From positions 38,661 through 102,660 of the forward strand of contig NZ_JAIXPP010000129.1 of the NCBI RefSeq assembly GCF_027486195.1: a stretch of DNA of 64,000 nucleotides. The letters run 5' to 3'. The position numbers and the translations under genes are program-made. Below are positions 54,314 through 62,979 of this stretch, one piece after another. This stretch comes from Novosphingobium sp. GTDB taxonomy: Bacteria > Pseudomonadota > Alphaproteobacteria > Sphingomonadales > Sphingomonadaceae. How positions within the stretch are numbered: position 1 is the stretch's first letter; the number at the start of each line of letters is the position of its first letter. Below the pieces are notes generated by a model that saw nothing but the letters and a program-made list of their open reading frames with translations, did no database searches and was not told the origin of the DNA.

Positions 54314-54877
54314 TCAGCCCACCTTGCTGACGTACGAACGCTCGTAGACGTCGACGACAATGCGCGTCCCGCTCGCAATATGCGGCGGCACCATCACGCG
54401 CACACCATTGTCGAGGATCGCAGGCTTGAAACTGGACGAGGCGGTCTGCCCCTTCACCACGGCGTCGGCCTCGACGATCGTCGCCTCGACCTGCTCGGGC
54501 AGCTGCACCGAAATCGGGCGCTCTTCCCACATTTCAAGCAGCACGGTCATGCCGTCCTGCAGGAAGGCCACGGCTTCGCCAAGAAGGTCGGCCGGCAGCG
54601 TGATCTGGTCGTAGGTTTCCACGTCCATGAAGATCAGGTCGTCACCTTCCTTGTAGAGGAACTGGAAGTCCTTCGTATCAAGGCGCACACGCTCGACCGT
54701 GTCGGCGCTGCGGAAGCGGACGTTGGTCTTGCGGCCATCGATCAGGTTCTTCATCTCGACCTGCATGAACGCGCCGCCCTTGCCGGGCTGGGTATGCTGG
54801 GTCTTGGCAACTTTCCAGATGCCCTTTTCGTATTCCAGGATATTGCCCGGACGGATGTCCACGCCGCTGATCTTCAT
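54314..54877 (-). CDS. efp: elongation factor P
   Basis: The 187-residue factor relieves ribosome stalling at proline runs. It has three domains in normal order: the KOW-like N-domain with Lys33 at the tip (HTQPGKGGAF), which corresponds to the site modified in other bacteria, and two OB domains ending in GTRIVVDVYERSYVSKVG. No lysine-modifying enzyme (EpmA/EpmB) is visible in the window. Confidence 0.96.
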   Translation of the reverse strand: MKISGVDIRPGNILEYEKGIWKVAKTQHTQPGKGGAFMQVEMKNLIDGRKTNVRFRSADTVERVRLDTKDFQFLYKEGDDLIFMDVETYDQITLPADLLGEAVAFLQDGMTVLLEMWEERPISVQLPEQVEATIVEADAVVKGQTASSSFKPAILDNGVRVMVPPHIASGTRIVVDVYERSYVSKVG

Positions 54878-54997
54878 GATGGAAAGAGCCCCAGTGAATG
54901 GAGGAATTGGGATGCACGCCGAAAGGGTGCGGGAGCGCGGCCCTTAGCGCCAAGCGGCGATTGCTTCAAGTCGCCGTCGCATGCTAGCCACGCCGCC

Positions 54998-55399
54998 ATG
55001 ATCCGCGTTGCCACAATCGCCGCTCTTTCCGCTTTGAGCTTCCTCGCCGCCGCGCCAGCCATGGCCGCGCCGGGCGGCACGATGTTGACGGTGGCGCTAG
55101 GCCGCTGGACCTGCGAGCTGCCGGGGGACGCCACCACGCCGCCCGTCCCGCAGCCGGAAAACAACTTCAGCATCGTGCCCGATTCCAGCTACGTGGTCGG
55201 CGGGGTGCGCGGCACTTACCTGCTGCTCGGCACCAAGTTCACGATGACATCCGGCCCATTCGCAGGTCGCCGGTTCGACAAGGTCGGCCTCTCGCTCCTC
55301 AAGCTCGGCCCCGATGGCAAGCGCGAGGGGCTGCGCTGCGTTCGCGCCGGTGCGGTGCGCGATGAATACAGCGCGGGCGAAGGCGCGCCGGCGGAGTAA
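54998..55399 (+). CDS. secreted small protein of unknown function
   Basis: The 133-residue product has a clear signal peptide (MIRVATIAALSALSFLAAAP, cleavage near AMAAP). The mature domain has two cysteines (WTCELPGD, GLRCVRAG), so one disulfide is likely. A longer frame extends upstream only because it is antisense to efp. I do not recognise the family. It is divergent from efp and convergent with thiE, 5 bp between stops. Confidence 0.72.
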   Translation: MIRVATIAALSALSFLAAAPAMAAPGGTMLTVALGRWTCELPGDATTPPVPQPENNFSIVPDSSYVVGGVRGTYLLLGTKFTMTSGPFAGRRFDKVGLSLLKLGPDGKREGLRCVRAGAVRDEYSAGEGAPAE

Positions 55400-55404
55400 A
55401 CCTT

Positions 55405-56034
55405 TCAGCCCGCGGCCCTGGCAATCGCTTCGTTCAAGGCGCGCACGCCCGCAGCCTCGTCTCCGCCCCATACGGCGTGGCTCACCGCAAGGAAGTCCGC
55501 GCCCGCCGCAACCAGCGGCCCGCAATTGGCTGCCGTGATCCCGCCGATCGCCACGCAGGGCAACTCGAACAGCCGCGACCACCATTGCAGCAATTCGGGC
55601 TCGGCTACGTGCTTGGTGTCCTTGGTCGAACTCGGGAAAAACGCCCCGAAAGCGACATAGTCCGCCCCCGCTTCGCCTGCTTCCATCGCCAGGTGCCGGC
55701 TCGCATGGCAGGTCACGCCGATCTGCGCCGCCTTGCCAAGCCGCGCGCGCGCATCAGCGACCGAGCCGTCGTCCTGCCCCAGATGCACGCCATCCGCGCC
55801 GAGCCGCTTGGCAAGGCTGATCGAATCGTTGACGATGAAGGCCACCTCGCGGTCGGCACAAATGCGCTGCAACGGCTCCGCCAACCGCGCCGCATCATGC
55901 TCGGCCACGTCCTTCACGCGAAACTGGAACGCCGCGACCGGCCCCGCATCAAGCGCGCAGGCAAGCCGATCAGGAAACGAACCGCCGACATCAAGCGGCG
56001 AGATCAGGTAAAGCTGGCAGGCAAGATCAGACAT
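55405..56034 (-). CDS. thiE: thiamine-phosphate synthase
   Basis: The 209-residue TIM-barrel enzyme joins the pyrimidine and thiazole parts of thiamine. It has FQFRVKD, VNDSISLAKRLGADGVHLGQDD, GVTCHAS, the phosphate loop AFGAFFPSSTKDTKH and AIGGITAANC. It is the only thiamine gene in the window, and no TPP riboswitch is visible upstream. Confidence 0.93.
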   Translation of the reverse strand: MSDLACQLYLISPLDVGGSFPDRLACALDAGPVAAFQFRVKDVAEHDAARLAEPLQRICADREVAFIVNDSISLAKRLGADGVHLGQDDGSVADARARLGKAAQIGVTCHASRHLAMEAGEAGADYVAFGAFFPSSTKDTKHVAEPELLQWWSRLFELPCVAIGGITAANCGPLVAAGADFLAVSHAVWGGDEAAGVRALNEAIARAAG

Positions 56035-56084
56035 GTCGGGGCCTTAGCGGCCAGCGCGCCACAGCGCAAACCTCTCCCAAGACA

Positions 56085-56172
56085 TCGTCATTGCGAGGAG
56101 CGCAGCGACGAAGCAATCCAGAGCGTTCGTACACAGCCGCTCTGGATTGCTTCGCTTCGCTCGCAATGACGA
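56085..56172. repeat. palindromic repeat TCGTCATTGCGAG family, full copy 1
   Basis: The left arm TCGTCATTGCGAGGAGCG... runs into GCAATCCAGAGCG, and the right arm CGCTCTGGATTGC... runs into CTCGCAATGACGA, around a short centre. The two arms are nearly perfect inverted copies of about 38 bases. It lies between fba and thiE. The same element occurs at 59912-59998 and half at 50799. Confidence 0.85.
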
Positions 56173-56200
56173 AAATTGGGGAGGACTTGAAGAGCCAGCC

Positions 56201-57097
56201 TCAGGCCGTCTTAACCGTCGATCCGTGATGGATCTCGTGGATCGCCGTGCCCAGCACCGCATCGAACTCGTCGTCGCTCATGTGCGCGCGCAGGTCTTCG
56301 AGCAGCGCGCGGCTGAAGCTCGCGATGATCCCGTGGTTCTTCGCCAGTTCGATCACCGCATCGCCGCGGCTGTAGCCACCAGAAAGCGCGACCACGCGCA
56401 GCACTGCCGGATGCGTGGTCAGCGGCGAAAACAGGCCCGGCTGAAGCGGCAGCGAGAGCTTGAGCATGACCTGCGTGCCATCGGGCAGCGCGTCGAGCGC
56501 CTTGGTCAGTTCATCGAGCAGGATCGCATCGCATTCGCTGCGCGTTTCGCTCTTGATGTTCACTTCAGGCTCGATGATCGGCATCAGCCCGTGCGCCAGA
56601 ACCTCACAAGCCAGTTCAAACTGCTGCGCCACCACGGCGGCGATCCCCGTGGGGCTCGCCGAATTGATCACCGAGCGCTCCTTGGTGCCGAACACGCCGA
56701 GCGACTTGGCGTGGGTGAGCAGCGTATCCAGCCCCAGAATCGGCTTCATCAGCTGCACGCCGTCCGCCTCGGCCTCCAGACCCTGATCGATCTTGAGGAA
56801 CGGCACCACACCTTGCTCGATCAGCGCAGTCGGCACCGGCATGCCATCGACATTGCCATTCATCGTGCGCTCGAACAGAATCGCACCGATCACTTTCTCG
56901 CCGCTGAACGCGCCCGAACGGATGATCCGGCAGCGCATGTCGTGGATCAGCCCGAACATTTCCTCGTCAGAGCTCCAGGCACCTTCCTCGATTCCATAGC
57001 CCTTGAGCGCCTTGGGCGTGGAACCACCGCTCTGGTCCAATGCCGCAATAAAGCCCTGTCCCGCAGCGATCTTGGACTTCATATCGGCAAAGTTCAT
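56201..57097 (-). CDS. class I fructose-bisphosphate aldolase
   Basis: The 298-residue Schiff-base aldolase starts at the ATG at 57095-57097 (MNFADMKSKIAAGQGFIAALDQSGG). Motifs are IAALDQSGGSTPKAL, VPFLKIDQGLE, EPEVNIKSE and VALSGGYSR, typical of bacterial class I enzymes; a Schiff-base lysine is expected in the barrel strand with MLKLSLP. It cleaves fructose 1,6-bisphosphate. AGAGGGG precedes the start. A longer in-frame extension upstream is not supported. It is downstream of pgk. Confidence 0.93.
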   Translation of the reverse strand: MNFADMKSKIAAGQGFIAALDQSGGSTPKALKGYGIEEGAWSSDEEMFGLIHDMRCRIIRSGAFSGEKVIGAILFERTMNGNVDGMPVPTALIEQGVVPFLKIDQGLEAEADGVQLMKPILGLDTLLTHAKSLGVFGTKERSVINSASPTGIAAVVAQQFELACEVLAHGLMPIIEPEVNIKSETRSECDAILLDELTKALDALPDGTQVMLKLSLPLQPGLFSPLTTHPAVLRVVALSGGYSRGDAVIELAKNHGIIASFSRALLEDLRAHMSDDEFDAVLGTAIHEIHHGSTVKTA

Positions 57098-57115
57098 GGT
57101 GTGCCCCTCTGGTGT

Positions 57116-57176
57116 GCGCATTCGTATGCGCGGCCCATAATGCGGTTCCTCCCGCACTGCAATATCGCAGCGCGGG
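57116..57176 (-). other. two hairpins in the pgk-fba gap
   Basis: CCCGCACTGC and GCAGCGCGGG (57151-57160 and 57167-57176) pair with one G-U over 10 bp, and GCGCAT/ATGCGC pair near 57116-57131. Both lie in the 103 bp between pgk and fba. They could terminate pgk transcripts or structure the fba leader; T runs are missing. Confidence 0.45.
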
Positions 57177-57200
57177 ACCATTGCGTTTTATTCGGTTGGG

Positions 57201-58397
57201 TTAGGCTTCGAGCGCTGCCACGCCCGGCAGCACGCGGCCTTCCATCCATTCCAGGAAAGCGCCGCCCGCAGTCGAGACATAGGTGAAGTCGCCCGCCACA
57301 CCCGCATGGCTCAGCGCCGCGACGGTATCGCCGCCGCCTGCCACCGAAACGAGCGAGCCTTCGCGGGTGAGCGCTGCCGCCGTGCGCGCGAGCGCAACGG
57401 TCGCGGTATCGAACGGCGGCGTCTCGAACGCGCCCAGCGGCCCGTTCCACACCAGCGTCTTGCAGACCTTGAGCACATCGGCGAGCGCCTCGGTCGCCGC
57501 CGGCCCTACGTCGAGAATCATCTCGTCCGCCGCCACTTCATGCACGTTGCAGGTGCGCAGGGAGGGCGGATTAGCCGCGAATTCCTTCGAGACCACCACA
57601 TCATACGGCAGATGCACCGTGCAGCCGGAAGCATCCGCCGCATCGAGAATCGCCTCGGCGGTGGATGCCAGATCGTGCTCGCACAGCGACTTGCCGACAT
57701 CGACCCCGCGCGCGGCGAGGAACGTGTTGGCCATGCCGCCGCCGATGATCAGGTGATCGACCTTGCCGACCAGATGCTTCAGCACATCGAGCTTGGAGGA
57801 AACCTTGGCCCCGCCGACGACGGCTGCAACCGGATGCTCGGGATGATCCAGCGCCTTGCCCAGCGCCTCAAGCTCCGCCTGCATCGAACGGCCCGCATAG
57901 GCCGGCAGCACATGCGCCAGACCCTCGGTCGTCGCATGCGCGCGGTGTGCGGCGGAAAAGGCATCGTTCACATAGATGTCGGCGTGCTCGGCAATCGCTT
58001 TCACAAGCTCCGGATCGTTCTTTTCCTCGCCCTTCCAGAACCGCGTGTTCTCAAGGCAGGCGATCCCGCCTTCGGGCAGGATGCCGACCACTTGGCTCAC
58101 CACCGGACCGGCAATCTCGGAAACGAACATCACCTCGCGGCCAAGGACTTGCTTCACCGCACCGATCACCATGCTCAGCGACTGGGTCGAGACGCGCTCG
58201 CCCTTTGGCCGCCCGAAGTGCGCCAGCAACAGCACCTTGGCGCCCTTGTCGGCGAGTTCGAGGATCGTGGGCTTGGCCGCCTGCACGCGGGTGTCGTCGG
58301 TCACCGCGCCGTCCTGCATGGGGAGGTTGAGGTCGACGCGCACCAGCACGACCTTGCCTCGCACATCACCGATATCGTCCAGCGTACGGAAGCTCAT
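57201..58397 (-). CDS. pgk: phosphoglycerate kinase
   Basis: The 398-residue glycolytic kinase has VLVRVDLNLPM (substrate-binding Arg/Asp), LLLAHFGRPKG, the hinge, GGAKVSSKLDVL, VWNGPLGAFETPPFDTATVALA and the C-terminal GGGDTVAALSHAG. It is complete. Its ATG overlaps the MOSC gene stop by 4 bp, a coupling that ties a non-glycolytic gene into this operon. Confidence 0.97.
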   Translation of the reverse strand: MSFRTLDDIGDVRGKVVLVRVDLNLPMQDGAVTDDTRVQAAKPTILELADKGAKVLLLAHFGRPKGERVSTQSLSMVIGAVKQVLGREVMFVSEIAGPVVSQVVGILPEGGIACLENTRFWKGEEKNDPELVKAIAEHADIYVNDAFSAAHRAHATTEGLAHVLPAYAGRSMQAELEALGKALDHPEHPVAAVVGGAKVSSKLDVLKHLVGKVDHLIIGGGMANTFLAARGVDVGKSLCEHDLASTAEAILDAADASGCTVHLPYDVVVSKEFAANPPSLRTCNVHEVAADEMILDVGPAATEALADVLKVCKTLVWNGPLGAFETPPFDTATVALARTAAALTREGSLVSVAGGGDTVAALSHAGVAGDFTYVSTAGGAFLEWMEGRVLPGVAALEA

Positions 58398-58864
58398 GTC
58401 TCGATCCTCACTTCATCGCCCAAGGCGATTTCGCCTTCGCTGATTACTCGCCCGCAAATGCCGCCGCGCCAGTCCGGCGTGAGTGCCGCGCGCAGTCCGT
58501 CGCGCAAGGCATCCATGCGGCTGCATGGATCACATTCGCAGCGCACCTCGATGCGCAGGCTCTTGCCGATGGCGATCACCCCGCCCGCCTCGCGCGGCAG
58601 GCGCACGCCCGAAACCAGCAGATTGGCGCGGCGATCAGACCAGACGAGGCCATTTGCACCGCCAAGGTCTTCAAGCGCCGCTGCCCAGCTCTCGGCCTCG
58701 ATCACGGTGATCTGCCGATTGCCCTTCTTGCCTTCGGGCACCGGCCCACGGCAGTCGCCCTCCAGCCCCCGATCTGGGGTCACGGACGCGCGGTCCAGCG
58801 TCTCCATGGGCCCGCGGGACACCTTGTGCCGGGCAATCCCGTCAAGCCGTCCCGCAGCAGCCAT
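58394..58864 (-). CDS. MOSC-domain protein
   Basis: The 156-residue protein is a stand-alone MOSC domain (GLEGDCRGPVPEGKKGNRQITVIEAE, RRANLLVSGVRLP, IGKSLRIEVRCECDPCSRMDAL, GGICGRVISEGEIALGDEV). MOSC domains bind molybdopterin or carry sulfur on a cysteine; candidates here are those in CECDPC. Why it sits between gap (3 bp) and pgk (4 bp overlap) is unknown. Confidence 0.88.
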   Translation of the reverse strand: MAAAGRLDGIARHKVSRGPMETLDRASVTPDRGLEGDCRGPVPEGKKGNRQITVIEAESWAAALEDLGGANGLVWSDRRANLLVSGVRLPREAGGVIAIGKSLRIEVRCECDPCSRMDALRDGLRAALTPDWRGGICGRVISEGEIALGDEVRIET

Positions 58865-58867
58865 GGC

Positions 58868-59875
58868 TTAGAGCAGCCCGCCCATCACGCCGGCGGTATC
58901 GACCATGCGGTTGGAGAAGCCCCACTCGTTGTCGTACCACGAAAGCACGCGCACCAGCTTGCCGTCGATCACTGCCGTTTCCAGGCTGTCGATGGTCGAG
59001 CTGTGCGAATCGTGGTTGTAGTCGATCGAAACCAGCGGCTCATCGCTGAAGCCAAGCACCCCCTTGAGCGCGCCTTCCGAAGCCGCCTTGAGCAGCGCGT
59101 TGACTTCTTCCTTGGTCGTGTCGCGCGCAGGCTGGAACGTGAGGTCCACCACCGAGACGTTGGGGGTCGGTACGCGGATCGCAGAGCCGTCAAGCTTGCC
59201 CTTCAGCTCAGGCAGCACTTCACCCACAGCGCGGGCGGCGCCCGTTGTGGTCGGGATCATGCTCATCGCGGCAGCGCGGGCGCGGCGCGGATCGTCGTGG
59301 ATCTGGTCGAGGATCTTCTGGTCGTTGGTATAGGCGTGGACCGTGGTCATCAGCCCGCGCACGATCCCGATCTCGTCGTTCAGCACCTTGGCAAACGGCG
59401 CGAGGCAGTTGGTGGTGCACGAAGCGTTCGAGACGATGGTGTGCTCGGCGGTCAGCTTGTCGTGGTTCACGCCGTAAACGACCGTGAGATCGACATTCTT
59501 GCCCGGCGCCGAGATCAGCACCTTCTTCGCGCCCGCCGCAATGTGCTTTTCGCACGAGGCGCGGTCGGTGAAGAAGCCGGTGCATTCGAGGACGATGTCG
59601 ATCCCCTGCGCGCCGTGCGGCAGGTTGGCAGGGTCACGCTCGGCGGTCACGGCGATGCGCTTGCCGTTGATCACGAGATCGTTGCCCTCCACCTCGACCG
59701 TGCCCGAAAACGCGCCGTGCACGCTGTCGCGCTTGAACAGCAGGGCATTGGCCTTGGCACTGGCGAGATCGTTGATCGAAACCAGCTCCAGCCCGCAGTC
59801 CGGACGCTCGAGGATGGCGCGCGCCACATTGCGCCCGATGCGCCCGAAACCGTTGATCGCAACCTTCGTCGCCAT
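58868..59875 (-). CDS. gap: glyceraldehyde-3-phosphate dehydrogenase, type I
   Basis: The 335-residue enzyme has NAD motif GFGRIGRNV, SINDLAS, catalytic Cys153 in ASCTTNCLAP, the AYTNDQ...HDDPRRARAA segment and WYDNEWGFSNRM at the C-terminus. NAD preference is suggested by Asp36. The neighbours are tkt upstream (across a palindrome) and MOSC-pgk downstream. Confidence 0.97.
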   Translation of the reverse strand: MATKVAINGFGRIGRNVARAILERPDCGLELVSINDLASAKANALLFKRDSVHGAFSGTVEVEGNDLVINGKRIAVTAERDPANLPHGAQGIDIVLECTGFFTDRASCEKHIAAGAKKVLISAPGKNVDLTVVYGVNHDKLTAEHTIVSNASCTTNCLAPFAKVLNDEIGIVRGLMTTVHAYTNDQKILDQIHDDPRRARAAAMSMIPTTTGAARAVGEVLPELKGKLDGSAIRVPTPNVSVVDLTFQPARDTTKEEVNALLKAASEGALKGVLGFSDEPLVSIDYNHDSHSSTIDSLETAVIDGKLVRVLSWYDNEWGFSNRMVDTAGVMGGLL

Positions 59876-59911
59876 TGAACTAACTCCTTTGCAACAATCA
59901 GCTACCCGCCT

Positions 59912-59998
59912 TCGTCATTGCGAGGAGCGAAGCGACGAAGCAATCCAGAGCGTCATGCTCTTCAGCTCTGGATTGCTTCGCTGCGCTCGCAATGACGA
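59912..59998. repeat. palindromic repeat TCGTCATTGCGAG family, full copy 2
   Basis: TCGTCATTGCGAGGAGCGAA... and ...TGCGCTCGCAATGACGA form long inverted arms with GCAATCCAGAGCG / GCTCTGGATTGC. It occupies most of the gap between tkt and gap. With 56085-56172 it flanks the gap-MOSC-pgk-fba block in the same operon. Confidence 0.85.
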
Positions 59999-60013
59999 AA
60001 CACGGAACAAAAC

Positions 60014-61996
60014 TTAGCCAAGCCGCGCGCGGATGCGCGGCAGGATCTTCTCGGCGGTCAGGCCGAAGTGGTCATAAAGCACCGGTGCGGGGGCCGATGC
60101 GCCAAAGCTGTCGATGCCGATGGTGAGCCCGTCGCCGACATACTTCTGCCAGCCCAGCGTGACGCCTGCCTCGATCGACACCTTGAGCGCGTCCGCCGGC
60201 AGCAGGTCGGCGCGGTAGGCCGCTTCCTGCTCGTCGAACAGCTCCCAGCACGGGAACGAAACGACATCCGCACCCACGCCTTCGGCTTCGAGCGCCTTGG
60301 CCACATCCATGGCAATCGCCACTTCTGAACCCGTCGCCATGAGCACGACCTTGCGCGGCGCGGACGCCGCCACAAGGCGATAGGCGCCCTTCGCGCTCTT
60401 CATCTCGGCATCGAAGCGTACCGGCGGGAGGTTCTGCCGGGTCAGCGCCAACACGGTCGGGCGGTGGGCATTGGCCAACGCTAGGCTCCAGGCCTCTGCC
60501 GTCTCGATCGCATCCGCCGGGCGGAACACAAGGAGATTGGGGATCATGCGCAGCGACATGACATGCTCGACCGGCTGGTGCGTCGGCCCGTCCTCGCCCA
60601 GCCCGATCGAATCATGCGTGAACACATAGACCGCGCGCACGTGCTGCAACGCAGACATGCGCACAGCATTGCGGCAATAGTCCGAAAACACGAGGAAGGT
60701 GCCGCCATAGGGGATCACGCCCCCGTGGAGTGCCATGCCATTCATCGCGGCGGCCATGCCGAACTCGCGGATGCCGTAATAGACATAGCGTCCGCCGTAG
60801 CTGTCCTTGGTCAGCGGACCCGTCGACTTGGTCTTGGTATTGTTCGAACCCGTGAGGTCCGCCGAACCGCCGACCATTTCGGGGATCACTGCGGTCATCG
60901 CCTCCAGCGCCATTTCGCTCGACTTGCGCGTCGCCACCGTCGGCGGATTGGCGATCAAGCTCTGGATGTAGGCATTCTGCGCGCCGACATCCGCAGGAAG
61001 CTCGCCCGCCATGCGCCGTGCCAGTTCGGCGCCCTGCGGATGCGCAGCCGCCCGCGCTTCCCACGCAGCCCGCGCTGCCGAACCCTTTGCGCCAGCAGCG
61101 CGCCAGTTCGCCAGAATATCTGCCGGGATTTCGAACGGCGCCGAAGTCCAGCCCAGATATTCGCGCGCCGCCTCGATCTCGCTCTTGCCAAGCGGAGAGC
61201 CGTGCACGTTGTGGCCGCCCTGCTTGTTGGGCGCGCCCTTGCCGATCACCGTGCGGCATGAAACCAGCGAAGGCCGCGGATCAGCGGCGGCTTCGGCCAG
61301 CGCGCGGGCGATATCGGCAAAGTCATGCCCGTCGCAGCTTGCCGTGTGCCAACCGCTCGCGGCATAGCGCGCCAGAATGTCTTCCGAGGTCGAAAGCGAA
61401 GTGTCACCGTCGATGGTGATCTTGTTGTCGTCCCACAGCACGTTGAGGTGGCCAAGGCCCAACGTGCCCGCAAGGCCGACTGCCTCGTGGTTCACGCCTT
61501 CCATCAGGCAGCCGTCGCCCGCGATCACCCAGGTCTTGTGGTCGACCAGTTCGCTGCCAAACGTTGTATTGAGGTGCCGCTCGGCAATCGCCATGCCCAC
61601 CGCCATGGCAACACCTTGCCCCAGCGGACCGGTGGTGCACTCGACGCCTTCGAGCATGTCGTTCTCGGGATGCCCGGCGCAAGGGCTGCCCAGCTGGCGG
61701 AAATTGCGGATGTCGCCAATCGTCGGCGCGGCATAGCCAGTCAGGTGCAGCAGCGCGTAAATCAGCATCGAGCCGTGACCGGCCGAAAGCACGAAGCGGT
61801 CGCGGTCAGCCCACTTGGGCGCGGCGGGATCATACTTCAGGAACTGGCTGAACAGCACGGTCGCCACATCGGCCATGCCCATCGGCATGCCGGGGTGCCC
61901 CGAATTGGCGGCCTCGACCGCGTCCATCGCCAGCGCCCGGATGGCATTCGCCATCGGCGCCAGTACGGCCTGATCCCGTTCCCCAGCCAACGTCAT
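60014..61996 (-). CDS. tkt: transketolase
   Basis: The 660-residue ThDP enzyme of the pentose phosphate pathway starts at the ATG at 61994-61996. It has NSGHPGMPMGMAD, the ThDP motif GDGCLMEGVNHEA...NKITIDG, the catalytic histidine region KGAPNKQGGHNVHGSPLG, and DSIGLGEDGPTHQPVEH. It is complete. It leads the minus-strand carbon operon with gap, pgk and fba, a grouping found in other alphaproteobacteria. Confidence 0.97.
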   Translation of the reverse strand: MTLAGERDQAVLAPMANAIRALAMDAVEAANSGHPGMPMGMADVATVLFSQFLKYDPAAPKWADRDRFVLSAGHGSMLIYALLHLTGYAAPTIGDIRNFRQLGSPCAGHPENDMLEGVECTTGPLGQGVAMAVGMAIAERHLNTTFGSELVDHKTWVIAGDGCLMEGVNHEAVGLAGTLGLGHLNVLWDDNKITIDGDTSLSTSEDILARYAASGWHTASCDGHDFADIARALAEAAADPRPSLVSCRTVIGKGAPNKQGGHNVHGSPLGKSEIEAAREYLGWTSAPFEIPADILANWRAAGAKGSAARAAWEARAAAHPQGAELARRMAGELPADVGAQNAYIQSLIANPPTVATRKSSEMALEAMTAVIPEMVGGSADLTGSNNTKTKSTGPLTKDSYGGRYVYYGIREFGMAAAMNGMALHGGVIPYGGTFLVFSDYCRNAVRMSALQHVRAVYVFTHDSIGLGEDGPTHQPVEHVMSLRMIPNLLVFRPADAIETAEAWSLALANAHRPTVLALTRQNLPPVRFDAEMKSAKGAYRLVAASAPRKVVLMATGSEVAIAMDVAKALEAEGVGADVVSFPCWELFDEQEAAYRADLLPADALKVSIEAGVTLGWQKYVGDGLTIGIDSFGASAPAPVLYDHFGLTAEKILPRIRARLG

Positions 61997-62086
61997 CGTC
62001 TGTCCTAGCCTTCGATCCTGCGGCACGGGCCGCTTACGCGCGCGGCCGATTCGGCAGCGGGCTCTCTTTGGGAGCGACACTCTGTA

Positions 62087-62121
62087 GCGTCAAGGCTGGG
62101 GCCCTGGCGTCAAGGTTGGGG
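62087..62121. promoter_or_regulatory. tandem repeat GCGTCAAGGYTGGGG upstream of tkt
   Basis: Two 15-base copies at 62087-62101 and 62107-62121 differ at one position and are exactly 20 bp apart, two helical turns. They lie 91-125 bp upstream of the tkt start and 57-91 bp upstream of the small coiled-coil gene. On the minus strand they read CCTTGACGC, resembling a -35 element. They are candidate tandem operator sites. Confidence 0.4.
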
Positions 62122-62177
62122 AAAGGCGGGCAGTTCCCGGCTTGCGGGCCTAGGCAATTGTGCTAGCGAAGCAGGCC

Positions 62178-62381
62178 ATGACGACCGAGGCGCAGGATTC
62201 CCCGCTCGATGCGGCGCTGGACAGGATCGAGCAGGCGATTGCCCGGCTCGAGGCTGCCGTGGCCGCAGCCCCCGCCCCTGCTGAAGTGGCCGAGCTGCGC
62301 AGCCGCCACCGCAAGCTCAAGGAACGGGTGAGCCAGGAAATCCAGCAGCTTGATCTCCTGCTGGCCAATCTCCCGCAATGA
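62178..62381 (+). CDS. small coiled-coil protein next to zapA
   Basis: The 67-residue acidic protein is almost entirely heptad-like helix (LDRIEQAIARLEAAVAAA and LRSRHRKLKERVSQEIQQLDLLL). It starts at the ATG at 62178. It ends 10 bp before zapA on the same strand. The position suggests a role with ZapA/FtsZ, but this is inference from the neighbourhood only. Confidence 0.8.
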   Translation: MTTEAQDSPLDAALDRIEQAIARLEAAVAAAPAPAEVAELRSRHRKLKERVSQEIQQLDLLLANLPQ

Positions 62382-62391
62382 CCGCTATCTC

Positions 62392-62733
62392 ATGACCAAC
62401 GTCACCCTCACGATCGGCGGCCGCCCCTACACCGTCTCCGCGCCGGATGGCGAGGAACCGCATATCGAGATGCTCGGCCGCATGGTGGCCGAGCGCGTCG
62501 CGAACGGCGGCGGCGGCGCGGGGCAGAGCGAGACACGCATGCTGCTCTTTGCAGCACTCATGCTGGCGGACGAACTGCACGAACTGCATCGCCAGATGCC
62601 GCCCCCGCAGGAAGAAGCAAAGGCAAGCGTGCCCGAGGCGGCTCCGCCGTCTGCAGAAGTCCTCGCCCGGATCGAAACGCTCGCCGCGCGCGTCGAAAAA
62701 CTCGCGGCCCATCTGGAAGAAACTGAAGGTTAA
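62392..62733 (+). CDS. zapA: cell division protein ZapA
   Basis: The 113-residue FtsZ-ring-associated protein starts at the ATG at 62392 (MTNVTLTIGGRPYTVSAPDGEEPHIE). It has the ZapA globular domain and a C-terminal coiled coil (ARIETLAARVEKLAAHLEE). The order zapA-6S RNA-formyl-THF cyclo-ligase is conserved in many proteobacteria and supports the call. Confidence 0.92.
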   Translation: MTNVTLTIGGRPYTVSAPDGEEPHIEMLGRMVAERVANGGGGAGQSETRMLLFAALMLADELHELHRQMPPPQEEAKASVPEAAPPSAEVLARIETLAARVEKLAAHLEETEG

Positions 62734-62742
62734 GACCGGCAC

Positions 62743-62771
62743 TTGAGAAAGTGCTGCGCATTCCCTAGATA
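62743..62771 (+). promoter_or_regulatory. promoter of 6S RNA
   Basis: TTGAGA (62743-62748) and TAGATA (62766-62771) are separated by 17 bases and lie about 8 bases before the expected 6S RNA 5' end. This is one of the clearest sigma-70-type promoters in the window. Confidence 0.7.
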
Positions 62772-62779
62772 GGGAGCGA

Positions 62780-62960
62780 CGGGTACTGCCCGGCACGTGC
62801 CACATGAAATCCCTGAGGCTATAAGCAAAATCCTTGGGGGCTGTCCCTGCTCGGGCCCTGGCCCTGGTATATGGTCCCCACCTGACGTGAACGCGTCAGA
62901 GGATTCTCCTGGAAACGACCCATGGTGGTCCCGTCACCCCGGCACGGTGCCCTTCTACCA
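62780..62960 (+). ncRNA. ssrS: 6S RNA
   Basis: The RNA mimics an open promoter and binds RNA polymerase. A closing stem is formed by GGCACGTGCC (62792-62801) with GGCACGGTGCC (62941-62951), extended by GGTA/TACC outside. The interior has the alphaproteobacterial type ATCCCTGAGGCTATAAG and TCCTTGGGGGCTGTCC. It lies between zapA and the cyclo-ligase gene, the classic position. Ends are estimated from the stem and promoter. Confidence 0.82.
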
Positions 62961-62979
62961 AGGCCAGAAACTGCAACAG

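Noticed and set aside
56035..56084. Possible TPP riboswitch before thiE
   Set aside because: The space is too short and has no THI-box sequence.
62797..62979. N-terminal extension of the formyl-THF cyclo-ligase
   Set aside because: It overlaps the 6S RNA and encodes no family sequence; the enzyme starts at 62980.
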